Shown in pieces: positions 1-8,846 of a stretch of 64,000 bases of DNA. Origin of the DNA: Makana sp044442725. GTDB lineage: Bacteria; Pseudomonadota; Gammaproteobacteria; Enterobacterales; Enterobacteriaceae. The DNA lies in the NCBI GenBank assembly GCA_044442725.1, contig JBISJR010000001.1:222968-286967 (forward strand). The letters are read 5' to 3'. The notes beneath the pieces were generated by a model. It worked only from the letters and a program-made list of their open reading frames with translations, did no database searches and was not told the origin of the DNA. Made by a program: the position numbers and the translations under genes. Each line of letters opens with the position of its first letter. Within the stretch, counting starts at the first letter, position 1.

Positions 1-264
1 AATAATAATTATTTAAGAAGCACAGGTTCTACATCTTTAGATTTATCTTATGTAGCTTCAGGTAAAATAGATGGTTATTTTGAAATGTTTATAAATCCAA
101 TATACTTTATAAGTGGTGATCTTATTATAAGAGAATCTGGTGGATTATTAACAGATTTTTTAGGAGAAAGTAATTATTTAATAAGTAATAATATTATAGC
201 TGGAAATTCAAAAATAATAAGATCATTAATGTATTATACTTATAATTTTAAAAATACTAAATAA
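1..264 (+). CDS. suhB: SuhB, inositol monophosphatase family protein (3' part only)
   Basis: The window opens inside this gene; 87 C-terminal codons are visible in frame 1 and end at TAA. The residues match the C-terminal third of E. coli SuhB (RSTGSTSLDLSYVASGKIDGYFE, then a DLIIRESGG stretch and a final NIIAGN). In E. coli, SuhB is an IMPase-fold protein that also joins the Nus complex for rRNA antitermination. The family motif WDxAAG, whose Asp binds the catalytic metal, reads I-Y-F-I-S-G here, so the Asp is Tyr. Phosphatase activity is therefore doubtful, while the structural role may remain. Identity is firm from the flanking conserved residues; function is inferred. Confidence 0.88.
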   Translation, partial: NNNYLRSTGSTSLDLSYVASGKIDGYFEMFINPIYFISGDLIIRESGGLLTDFLGESNYLISNNIIAGNSKIIRSLMYYTYNFKNTK

Positions 265-270
265 TAGTAT

Positions 271-304
271 TAATATTAAATATTAAATTAATATTTAAAT
301 ATTA
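271..304. terminator. AT-only hairpin after suhB
   Basis: The spacer after the suhB stop folds into a 16-bp A/T-only stem with one bulged A and a minimal loop. It is a candidate terminator or mRNA 3'-end stabiliser. Some such hairpins are expected by chance at this base composition. Confidence 0.35.
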
Positions 305-333
305 TATTATTACATAATACAAATGGTATATAA

Positions 334-1005
334 ATGAAAAAATTTTTAATTGCACCATCAATAATTAATGCTAATTTTGCTAAATTAGGTGAAGATATTG
401 ATATATTAACATCATCTGGTGTTGATATTATTCATTTTGATGTTATGGATAATCATTATGTACCTAACATAGGTATAGGTCCATTTATTATTAAATCATT
501 AATAAATTACGGAATAAAATTACCAATTGAAATTCACTTAATGGTAAATCCTTTAGAGTATTTAATTAAAAAATTTGCTAAAATTGGTGCAAGTTATATA
601 ACTTTTCATCCAGATTCATCAAATAATATAAAAAAGACTATTAAAATTATTAAATCATATGGATGCAAAGTAGGAATAGCTTTAAATCCATGTACATCAT
701 TTAATTTTATTACAAATGATTTAATAAATGAAATTGATATTGTACTTTTAATGTCTGTAAATCCTGGATTTTCAGGTCAAAAATTTTTATTTTCAACTTT
801 AAATAAAATAAAAATAGTAAGAAAAATTTTAGATAAAATTAAAAAAAATGTTATATTGTCAGTTGATGGGGGTATAAAAGTTAGTAATATAAAAAAAATT
901 GCTATATCTGGTGCTAATATGTTTGTATCTGGTTCATCAATATTTAATAATAAAAATTATAAAAAAGTTATATATAATATGCGTTATGAACTATCATTAT
1001 GTTAG
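334..1005 (+). CDS. rpe: Ribulose-phosphate 3-epimerase
   Basis: Interconverts ribulose 5-phosphate and xylulose 5-phosphate in the non-oxidative pentose phosphate pathway, in the cytosol. The protein is 223 aa (E. coli 225) and is a single TIM barrel. The metal and catalytic residues are visible: H34 and D36 in HFDVMD, H68 in IHLMV, and the Asp of SVDGGIKVSN near residue 176. The phosphate-binding GSSIF motif is near residue 200. The start ATG gives the family N-terminus KKFLIAPSI. trpS follows, as in E. coli (rpe-gph-trpS), with gph lost. It works with the tktA gene elsewhere in the window. Confidence 0.97.
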   Translation: MKKFLIAPSIINANFAKLGEDIDILTSSGVDIIHFDVMDNHYVPNIGIGPFIIKSLINYGIKLPIEIHLMVNPLEYLIKKFAKIGASYITFHPDSSNNIKKTIKIIKSYGCKVGIALNPCTSFNFITNDLINEIDIVLLMSVNPGFSGQKFLFSTLNKIKIVRKILDKIKKNVILSVDGGIKVSNIKKIAISGANMFVSGSSIFNNKNYKKVIYNMRYELSLC

Positions 1006-1086
1006 ATTATTTAAACTTTTTTTTATAATTTAAATAAATTATATAAATTTTTTTAATAATATTAATTTTAAATTTATGGATTTAAA

Positions 1087-2085
1087 ATGATAAAAAATAT
1101 AGTATTTAGTGCAGTTCAACCATCAGGAAATATAACAATTGGAAATTATATAGGATGTTTAAGTCAATGGAGAAATTTACAAAACAATAATGATTGCATT
1201 TATTGTATTGCAGATTTGCATTCAATGACTGTTATAAAAGACTATAGAAAATTAAAAAAATTAACTTTAGATCTTATAGCAATATATATAACTTGCGGAG
1301 TGGATCCATTAAAAAGTATAATTTTTATCCAATCAAATGTAATTGAACATACATATCTTAATTGGATTTTAAATTGTTATACTAATTATGGTGAATTGAA
1401 ACGTATGTCGCAATTTAAAAATAAATTATTAAAAAAAAATAAAAATATAAATATTGGTTTATTAAATTATCCAATATTAATGGCATCTGATATTTTACTT
1501 TATAAAACAAATATAGTTCCAATAGGAAATGATCAATTACAACATTTAGAATTAACAAAAAATATAGCAAAAAGATTTAATTCATTACATGGAAAAAAAA
1601 TATTTAATATACCAAATTCTCTAATTATTAAAAAAAGATCATGTATAATGTCATTGTTAAATCCAAGTAAAAAAATGTCAAAATCAGATACTAATAATAA
1701 TAATGTAATTTATTTATTAGAAAGTGAAAATTCAATTAGAAATAAAATTAAAAATGCAGTAACAGATTCAGATATACCCCCTTCTATTCATTATGATCCA
1801 ATACTCAAACCAGGTGTTTCAAATTTATTAAATATTCTTTCTTTTATAAATAAAATTTCTATATCTGAACTTGAAAAACAATTTAATAATAAAAATTATA
1901 GTAATTTAAAAAAATACTTATCAGATTCTTTATTTTATCATCTTAAATCTTTTCAAAATAAATATTTTGATTTAAGAAAAGAAGAAGATTATCTTATAAA
2001 GATAGCATTTAATGGTGCAGAAAAAGCAAGAAATAAAGCTAAAATAAATATTAAAAATATATATAAAGAAATAAATTTTTATTAA
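1087..2085 (+). CDS. trpS: Tryptophanyl-tRNA synthetase
   Basis: Charges tRNA-Trp; class I aminoacyl-tRNA synthetase of the cytosol. The protein is 332 aa (E. coli 334) and collinear throughout. The HIGH-like signature is QPSGNITIGNY near residue 12-22, and the KMSKS loop is intact (SKKMSKSD near residue 195). The tryptophan-pocket region with NCYTNYGELKRMSQFK is also present. It lies 81 bp downstream of rpe in the order seen in E. coli. No clear Shine-Dalgarno precedes the ATG, which is common in this window. Confidence 0.98.
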   Translation: MIKNIVFSAVQPSGNITIGNYIGCLSQWRNLQNNNDCIYCIADLHSMTVIKDYRKLKKLTLDLIAIYITCGVDPLKSIIFIQSNVIEHTYLNWILNCYTNYGELKRMSQFKNKLLKKNKNINIGLLNYPILMASDILLYKTNIVPIGNDQLQHLELTKNIAKRFNSLHGKKIFNIPNSLIIKKRSCIMSLLNPSKKMSKSDTNNNNVIYLLESENSIRNKIKNAVTDSDIPPSIHYDPILKPGVSNLLNILSFINKISISELEKQFNNKNYSNLKKYLSDSLFYHLKSFQNKYFDLRKEEDYLIKIAFNGAEKARNKAKINIKNIYKEINFY

Positions 2086-2140
2086 AATTTTTAAATTAAA
2101 AAAAATATAAATAATTTTATTTATTAATTAAGGAATTAAT

Positions 2141-3094
2141 TTGATTTTGCCAAATTTTAAATTAGGAAATATTATAATAGTAGGTGATATTATTTTAGAT
2201 AAATATTTTAAATGTATTAATAATAAAATTGATTTAGAAAATAATTATAAAATATTTAAAACAAATTTATTATCATACAGGCCAGGAGGAGCTGCTAATG
2301 TTTCAATGAATGTTGCTTCTTTAGGATGTAATTCTAATTTATTTGGAATAACTGGTATTGATAAATATTCAAAAATATTATCAAAAATACTTATAAATAA
2401 TGGTGTTAAATATAGTTTAATTTCAATAAATTCATATCCAACAATTACTAAATTACGTTTATTATTAAATTATAATAATGTTTTAAGAATAGATTATGAA
2501 AAATATTTTAATAAAATAAATTCTAAAATAATGATAAAAAATATAAAAAAAAATATATTAACTTCAGGTGCAATAATAATTTCTGATTACAATAAAGGTT
2601 CTTTATATAATGTAAAATCAATAATTAATATTGCTATTAAAAATAATATTCCAATAATTGTAGATACTAAAAATAGTGATTTAAGTAAATATAAAGGATC
2701 AACTGTTTTAACTCCAAATGAATTAGAATTTAAAAAAGTTGTTGGATCTTGGAATAATGAAAAAGAATTAATAAATTTAGGAATGAAAGTTGTTTTTTAT
2801 AATAAACTTTCTGCTTTAATTATTACAAGATCAGAAAATGGATTACTTTTAATAGAATCAAATAAAAATGTATTAAATATACCTTCTTATGCATATAAAG
2901 TACAGGATGTTACTGGAGCTGGGGATACTTTTATTAGTGTTTTTGCTTCTTCTTTATCTTTAGGTTTTAATATAAAAAAATCTTGTTTTTTAGCTAATAT
3001 TGCTTCTTCTTTAGTTGTTAATAAATTATTTACATCTAAAATTAATATTTTGGATTTAAAAAATGCTATTTTTAATAAAAAAAATATTATTTAA
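2141..3094 (+). CDS. hldE: Heptose 7-phosphate kinase (HldE kinase domain only)
   Basis: PfkB-family kinase matching the N-terminal half of E. coli HldE/RfaE, which phosphorylates D-glycero-D-manno-heptose 7-phosphate for the lipopolysaccharide core. Visible motifs are RPGGAANVSMNVASLG near residue 48-63, TPNELEF near residue 190, and the catalytic DVTGAGDTF near residue 256. The start is TTG, with AAGGA 6-10 bases upstream and the match LPNFKLGNIIIVGD to E. coli LPEFERAGVMVVGD. The protein stops at 317 aa, whereas E. coli HldE has 477; the C-terminal adenylyltransferase domain is absent. Without it ADP-heptose cannot be completed unless the activity is encoded elsewhere. Other PfkB sugar kinases are less likely given the N-terminal match. 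Confidence 0.85.
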   Translation: MILPNFKLGNIIIVGDIILDKYFKCINNKIDLENNYKIFKTNLLSYRPGGAANVSMNVASLGCNSNLFGITGIDKYSKILSKILINNGVKYSLISINSYPTITKLRLLLNYNNVLRIDYEKYFNKINSKIMIKNIKKNILTSGAIIISDYNKGSLYNVKSIINIAIKNNIPIIVDTKNSDLSKYKGSTVLTPNELEFKKVVGSWNNEKELINLGMKVVFYNKLSALIITRSENGLLLIESNKNVLNIPSYAYKVQDVTGAGDTFISVFASSLSLGFNIKKSCFLANIASSLVVNKLFTSKINILDLKNAIFNKKNII

Positions 3095-4538
3095 TATAAA
3101 ATAAATTTTATTTAAATATAAAATTAAAATTTATAATAAAATTATAAAATTAATTAATATAATTTATTTTATAATTTTATAATTTTAATAATTTATTTAT
3201 TTTTATTAAATTTAATTATTTTTTATTCTAATACCAATAAATAAATATGTAATAATTTTATTAATTGATACTAGTTTTTTTATTTTAAATAATTTTATTA
3301 TTAAATAAACTTTATAATAAAATTTATTTAATTTATTACTAAAATTAATAAATTTTGATTTATTAATATAATTTATTTAAATTATTATTGTCTTTATACA
3401 AACATCAATTTAATTAAAAAACTTTATTAAAATATCAGGTGTTATATTATTATTTTTTAATTAAATAAATATATTAATAATAAATTTTATATAAATTAAT
3501 TATATATTTATGAATTTTAAGTATAAAAAATAATTTATTAATTATTTTAAATACGTAATTAATATTTTAATAATTTTTTTATTTTAAATTTAATTTATTT
3601 ATTTTATGACTAATGCTATTAAAAAATTTATAAAATATTATAAATATATGTTTATAATTTAAATACTTTTTTTAAAATAAATAATTTTATTATATCTAAT
3701 ATTATTTTTTTTATTTTTTTTTACTATTTTTTGAAAAATTAAATAAATTATCATTTTTTTATAAAATTAATTTAAGATATTTAAATGTTATTAAAATATT
3801 AAAATAAATATTATGATTTTTAGTTAATATGACTATTTTTATTTATTTAAAAATTAGTTAATAATAAATAATTTATATTTCATTAATTATACTTTTCATT
3901 AAATTTAATGTTTATTGAGATATTTTAAAATTTAAATGTTTAAATTTAAATGAAAATCTTTAAACTATTAAATTTTTTTAATTTATTTTAAATAAAAAAT
4001 TTTGATAAATGATTTAAAAATTTTTTAATATATATATTTACTTTATATTTATTTATTATATTACAATTAATATTTTATTATATTTAATTTATATTAAGAA
4101 CTTTTATAAATAAATATTATTACAAAGGAATATTAATTTAATTATAATATTTAAAATATTTTTTATATAATAAATTTTTTATTTTTTTTCTATTACATAT
4201 TTTTATTTGCTTTTTAAATTAATAATAATAGGAAAAATTTTACCAACTTTTTATATAAATTTTAATCATTTATTTGTATTTATAATATTATACAAACAGA
4301 TATTTTTAATAACAAAGTATATTTAATATAAAATATATTAAAACACAAACTATTAAATATTTTTAAAAATTTAACATTTTTTTAAATAAAATTATATTAT
4401 TATTAATTTAATTATTTTAATAATTATAAATTAAAATAATTAAATTAATAATAATATAATTTTATTAATTAATAAATTTAATTATTATGTATTTTAAAAT
4501 ATGGAAAAATAAATTATAAAAAATTTATTTTAAATTTA
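3095..4538. other. 1.4-kb gene-free decayed region
   Basis: No open frame of useful length on either strand and no tRNA-like fold. GC content is even lower than in the genes. A few bases with slightly more G/C occur near 3370-3440 and 4200-4320, but I could not relate them to any protein. It probably represents one or more genes eroded beyond recognition. A weak 15-bp A/T stem (3136-3150 with 3166-3180) follows hldE, and a 37-bp inverted repeat sits at the far end. Confidence 0.6.
4385..4466. repeat. 37-bp perfect inverted repeat, AT-only hairpin
   Basis: Arms at 4385-4421 and 4430-4466 are exact reverse complements over 37 bases with an 8-base spacer. All bases are A or T. The element lies 72 bp upstream of the lepA start and more than 1.2 kb from the previous recognised gene. 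A perfect match of this length is far beyond chance even at about 90 percent A+T. It could be a terminator for an unrecognised transcript, a structured leader of lepA, or the product of template switching. Confidence 0.9.
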
Positions 4539-6338
4539 ATGTTTATTAAAACTAAAAATATAAGAAATTTTTCTATTATTGCTCATATTGATCATGGAAA
4601 ATCAACTTTATCAGATAGAATAATACAAATTTGTGGTGGTTTAAGTAAACGTGAAATGTCATCTAGAGTTTTAGATTCAATGGAAATAGAAAAAGAAAGG
4701 GGTATAACCATTAAAGCACAAAGTGCAACGTTAAATTATAAATATATAGATAATAAATTTTATCAACTTAATTTAATAGATACACCTGGTCATATAGATT
4801 TTTCTTATGAAGTTTCAAGATCAATGTTTGCATGTGAAGGTGCAATTCTTGTTGTTGATGCAACCCAAGGTATAGAATCTCAAACATTAAGCAATTGTAA
4901 TTTAGCAATAGAAATGAATTTAAAAATAATAACAGTTATTAATAAAATAGATTTACCAAATGCTAATCCTAACAAAGTAATTAAAGATATAAAAAATATT
5001 TTAGGAATTGATTCTTCAAATTCAATATTATGTTCTTCTAAAACTGGATATGGTGTTAATAAAATAATTAAAAGAATTATAAAAGATATACCATTTCCAT
5101 CAGGAAATATAAATTCATCATTACAAGCTTTAATTATAGATTCTTGGTTTGATAATTATTTAGGAGTAATATCATTAATAAGAATAAAAAATGGTAAATT
5201 AAAAATTGGTAATAAAATTAAAATAATTAGTACTGGAAAAATATATAAAGTAGAAAAATTAGGAATTTTTACTCCTAAAAATGAAAATCGTAATTTTTTA
5301 AATTGTGGAGAGGTTGGATGGTTAGCATGTTCTATTAAAAATATAAATAAATCACCTGTAGGTGATACAATTACTCTTTATTCTAATCAATCAATAAACT
5401 TATTACCTGGTTTTAAAAAAGCAAAACCTATGGTATATACTAGTTTATTTCCAGTTGATTCTAAAAATTATGAAAATTTTAGAAAATCTATAGTTAAATT
5501 AAGTTTAAATGATTCTTCATTATTTTATGAATCTGAAAAATCTAATATTTTAGGTTTTGGTTTTAGATGTGGTTTTCTTGGTCTTTTTCATATGGAAATT
5601 GTAAAAGAAAGAATATTAAAAGAATATAATATTAGTATTATAAATACTTTTCCATCAGTAACTTATGAAGTCATTACAAAAAAAAAACAAACTTTATATA
5701 TAGATAGTCCATCTAAAATTAATAATATAAATGATATATATGAATTTCGTGAACCAATTGCTGAATGTAATATATTATCACCAATTAAATATTTTGGAAA
5801 AATAATTTCACTTTGCGAATTAAAAAGAGGAATTCAAAAAAAAATATTTTACCTAGGTAACAAAATAAAATTAATTTATGATATTCCAATGAATTATGTT
5901 ATTTTAGATTTTTTTGATAAAATTAAATCTAATTCTTGTGGATATGCTTCTTTAGATTATAGTTTTAAAAAATTTAAAAAATCAGACATAGTTAAAGTTG
6001 ATATTTTAATTAATAAAAATAAAGTAGATTCTTTATCAATTTTTATACATAGAAGTAATTCAATTAATTATGGAATTAAATTAGTTAATAAACTTAAAAA
6101 TTCAATACAACGTCATCAATTTAATATATCAATTCAAGCTGTTATTGGAAAAAATGTTATTTCAAGATCTAATATAAATCAATTAAGAAAAAATGTATTA
6201 TCAAAATGCCATGGTGGTGATATAAGTCGTAAAAAAAAATTATTAAAAAAACAAAAAGAAGGTAAAAAAAAAATGAAATATATAGGAAATATAAATATTC
6301 CTAAAAATGTATTTATTAATATATTAAAAAAAAAATAA
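4539..6338 (+). CDS. lepA: Elongation factor 4 (LepA GTPase)
   Basis: Ribosome-associated translational GTPase implicated in back-translocation and 30S assembly. The length of 599 aa equals E. coli LepA. The P-loop AHIDHGKS lies at residues 15-22, G2/G3 include GITIKAQ and DTPGH, and NKID supplies G4. The LepA-specific C-terminus is complete (GGDISRKKKLLKKQKEGKKK). The ATG gives four extra residues before the conserved KNIRNFSIIAHIDHG. No Shine-Dalgarno is seen. In E. coli lepB follows; here a 281-bp gene-free spacer follows, so signal peptidase I is absent from its usual place. Confidence 0.98.
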   Translation: MFIKTKNIRNFSIIAHIDHGKSTLSDRIIQICGGLSKREMSSRVLDSMEIEKERGITIKAQSATLNYKYIDNKFYQLNLIDTPGHIDFSYEVSRSMFACEGAILVVDATQGIESQTLSNCNLAIEMNLKIITVINKIDLPNANPNKVIKDIKNILGIDSSNSILCSSKTGYGVNKIIKRIIKDIPFPSGNINSSLQALIIDSWFDNYLGVISLIRIKNGKLKIGNKIKIISTGKIYKVEKLGIFTPKNENRNFLNCGEVGWLACSIKNINKSPVGDTITLYSNQSINLLPGFKKAKPMVYTSLFPVDSKNYENFRKSIVKLSLNDSSLFYESEKSNILGFGFRCGFLGLFHMEIVKERILKEYNISIINTFPSVTYEVITKKKQTLYIDSPSKINNINDIYEFREPIAECNILSPIKYFGKIISLCELKRGIQKKIFYLGNKIKLIYDIPMNYVILDFFDKIKSNSCGYASLDYSFKKFKKSDIVKVDILINKNKVDSLSIFIHRSNSINYGIKLVNKLKNSIQRHQFNISIQAVIGKNVISRSNINQLRKNVLSKCHGGDISRKKKLLKKQKEGKKKMKYIGNINIPKNVFINILKKK

Positions 6339-6619
6339 ATATAAGTATTTTTATTATTTAAAAATAATTTTTTTTAATAAAATTTATATTTAAATATTAT
6401 TAATATTTAAAATATTCAATTTTTTAATTATTATTTTTAATAATTAAATTATTTAATTTTAATATATAAAAATTTTTTTTAATTTTTTTTAAATAAATTA
6501 TTTTTAATAAATTAAATTATATTAATAATTAATACTTAATAATATTAATTATATTTTTATTTTTTAATATAATAATATATTATATTTATATATTAATAAA
6601 TTTGAGTTATTAATAATAT

Positions 6620-7300
6620 ATGAATTTTATAATAAATAATTTACAAAAAAAACTAGGATATTTTTTTAAAAAACAAGAGTTTTTTTTACAAGCATTAACT
6701 CATAGAAGTGCTAGTATAAAACATAATGAACGCTTAGAATTTTTAGGAGATTCTATATTAAGTTATGTAATAACAAGTGCATTATATAAAAAATTTTCAT
6801 TAATTAATGAAGGAGATATGAGCAGAATGCGTTCCACTTTAATAAAAAAAAATACATTAGCTGAAATAGCAAAAGATTTTAATTTAGGTGAATGTTTAAA
6901 ACTTGGACAGGGTGAAATAAAAATAGGTGGTTATTATAGAGAATCAGTTTTAGCTGATACTATTGAAGCTTTAATAGGTAGTGTTTTTTTAGATAGTAAT
7001 ATTATTACAGTAGAAAAAATAATTTTAAATTGGTATAAGATAAGATTAAATAAAATAAATCCAAGTCACAAACAAAAAGATTTTAAAACCAAATTACAAG
7101 AATATCTTCAAAGTATACATTTACAATTACCTAATTATTTAGTTGTTAAAATTAAAGGTGATTCCAATTATCAAGAATTTATTATACATTGTAAAATTAT
7201 TGGAATTATTCAGCCAATATTAGGAAATGGTTTTAGTAGAAGAAAAGCTGAACAAAATGCAGCTAAAAAAGCTCTTAAAATACTATATATTGAGAATTAA
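6620..7300 (+). CDS. rnc: Ribonuclease III
   Basis: Double-strand-specific endoribonuclease that matures rRNA precursors and mRNA. The protein is 226 aa, as in E. coli. The catalytic signature ERLEFLGDSIL holds E40 and D44; D113 and E116 lie in LADTIEALIG. The C-terminal double-stranded RNA-binding domain ends with the conserved SRRKAEQNAAKKAL. Suitable substrates exist in this window: the inverted-repeat stems flanking 16S and 23S rRNA. It is separated from era by 3 bp, the same pairing as in E. coli. Confidence 0.98.
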   Translation: MNFIINNLQKKLGYFFKKQEFFLQALTHRSASIKHNERLEFLGDSILSYVITSALYKKFSLINEGDMSRMRSTLIKKNTLAEIAKDFNLGECLKLGQGEIKIGGYYRESVLADTIEALIGSVFLDSNIITVEKIILNWYKIRLNKINPSHKQKDFKTKLQEYLQSIHLQLPNYLVVKIKGDSNYQEFIIHCKIIGIIQPILGNGFSRRKAEQNAAKKALKILYIEN

Positions 7301-7303
7301 TAT

Positions 7304-8137
7304 ATGACTTATTGCGGTTATGTTTCTATAATAGGAAGACCAAATGTAGGAAAATCTACTTTATTAAATTATTTAATAGGAAGTAAAATTTCTATTACTT
7401 CAAAAAAAAAACAAACTACAAAAAAATTTATTTTAGGTATATATACACATTTATTGTATCAAGTTATTTATATTGACAATCCTGGTTTTGTAATTAAACA
7501 AAAAAAAAAATTTTTTTTAAATAAAAAAATATATAAAAATATTACAAATAAAATAGATACTATTATTTTTGTTGTTGAAATAATAAAGTGGAATACAATT
7601 GAAGATACATTATTGAAAATAATTAAAAAAAAAAAATGTAATATAATTTTGGCAATAAATAAAATAGATAAAATTAGTAATAAAAAATTAATATTGCCAT
7701 TTATTAAATTAATTAATTCAAAAAATTTATTTTATGAAATAATACCTATTTCTGCTAAAAATGGAATTAATATTGATATTTTATCTAAAATAGTATGTAA
7801 TTCTATTAAAAATAGAAATCATATTTTTCCAAAAAATTATATTACAAATCAATCAAAAAAAAATTTAATTTCTGAAATTATAAGAGAAAAAGTTATAAGG
7901 TTAACTGGTGATGAGATTCCAAATTTAATATCTGTTTATATTGAAAAAATTAATAAAAATGAAAATGGTTTATATATTATTTATTCTATTTTATTTGTTA
8001 ATAATATTAATCATAAAAAAATAATTATTGGAAAAAATGGAAATAAAATAAAAAAGATAATTATTTTAGCAAAAAATGAAATAGAAAAATTATTAAAAAT
8101 AAATATTTTTCTTAATATTTGGATAAAAATAAAATAA
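7304..8137 (+). CDS. era: GTPase Era
   Basis: Essential GTPase that binds the 16S rRNA 3' end during 30S assembly. G1 is GRPNVGKST near residue 11, G3 reads DNPG (DTPG in E. coli, still DxxG), and G4 is NKID. The KH domain retains IIGKNGNKIKKI near residue 240, and the conserved SEIIREKVIRLTGDEIP block precedes it. The protein is 277 aa against 301 in E. coli and lacks the final helix after the KH domain. recO and pdxJ, which follow in E. coli, are gone. Confidence 0.96.
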   Translation: MTYCGYVSIIGRPNVGKSTLLNYLIGSKISITSKKKQTTKKFILGIYTHLLYQVIYIDNPGFVIKQKKKFFLNKKIYKNITNKIDTIIFVVEIIKWNTIEDTLLKIIKKKKCNIILAINKIDKISNKKLILPFIKLINSKNLFYEIIPISAKNGINIDILSKIVCNSIKNRNHIFPKNYITNQSKKNLISEIIREKVIRLTGDEIPNLISVYIEKINKNENGLYIIYSILFVNNINHKKIIIGKNGNKIKKIIILAKNEIEKLLKINIFLNIWIKIK

Positions 8138-8257
8138 AAATTTTATATTATTATAAATAAAATTAAATAACATTTTTTATTTAAATAATAATAATTATTA
8201 TTAAATAAATATTAAATAAAATTAAATTAATTTTAATTAATTAAAAGATAATTAATA

Positions 8258-8638
8258 ATGACTATCATAGGAATAGGAACTGATATTATAAATATATATA
8301 GAATAAAATCAATTATTTTAAATTATGGTGATAATTTTGCAATAAGAATTTTAAGTAAAAACGAATTATATGAATATAATAAAAATAAAGATAAAGCAAG
8401 ATTTATTTCTAAAATATTTTCAGTAAAAGAATCTATTTCAAAAGCATTAGGTTTTGGAATTACTAAAGGTATATATTTTTCACAATTTGAAATATATAAA
8501 AATAATTTAGGAAAACCATTAGTTCATTTTTTATCAAAATCTTTATACTTAGCTATAAAATTAAAAATAAATAAAATATTTATTACTATATCTGATGAAA
8601 AAAAATATGTTATTTCTACAGTTATTTTAGAAAAATAA
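8258..8638 (+). CDS. acpS: Holo-[acyl-carrier-protein] synthase
   Basis: Transfers the 4'-phosphopantetheine group of CoA to acyl carrier protein, activating it for fatty acid synthesis. The length is 126 aa, as in E. coli. Magnesium-binding D9 in GIGTDI and the Glu of FSVKESISKALG near residue 57 are present. It sits where E. coli has it, at the end of the lepA-rnc-era-acpS order. FabB elsewhere in the window supports a working fatty acid pathway. Confidence 0.95.
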   Translation: MTIIGIGTDIINIYRIKSIILNYGDNFAIRILSKNELYEYNKNKDKARFISKIFSVKESISKALGFGITKGIYFSQFEIYKNNLGKPLVHFLSKSLYLAIKLKINKIFITISDEKKYVISTVILEK

Positions 8639-8649
8639 ATTATTTAATT

Positions 8650-8691
8650 TAAATAAAATTATTAATAATTTAATATTAATAATTTTATTTA
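8650..8691. terminator. 18-bp perfect AT-only hairpin between acpS and tRNA-Leu
   Basis: Arms 8650-8667 and 8674-8691 are exact reverse complements around a 6-base loop, with no G or C. It lies between the convergent acpS and tRNA-Leu genes and abuts the tRNA 3' end, a position suited to bidirectional termination. Confidence 0.6.
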
Positions 8692-8773
8692 TACCGAAGG
8701 TCGGATTCGAACCGACATGCAATTAAGCTGTTAATTTTGAATTAACTGCGTATTCCAATTTCGCCACTTCGGT
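8692..8773 (-). tRNA. leuX: tRNA-Leu (anticodon CAA)
   Basis: Reads UUG codons. The 82-base sequence matches E. coli tRNA-Leu(CAA) in the D arm (AGTGGCGAAATTGG), the anticodon arm (GTTAA-TTCAAAA-TTAAC), a long variable arm and the T arm (GTCGGTTCGAATCCGAC). The acceptor stem is ACCGAAG with CTTCGGT and an A discriminator. No CCA is encoded, so a nucleotidyltransferase must add it. The symbol leuX is by analogy with the E. coli CAA isoacceptor. Confidence 0.95.
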
Positions 8774-8846
8774 AAATTTTATTTTAAATTTAATTTATTT
8801 AATTTAATTAAATTTATATATAATTTCATTGAAAGGTTGAAATTAA

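Noticed and set aside
3095..4538. Detached adenylyltransferase half of HldE in the gap
   Set aside because: No nucleotidyltransferase motif (T/HxGH) or long frame could be found by eye on either strand.
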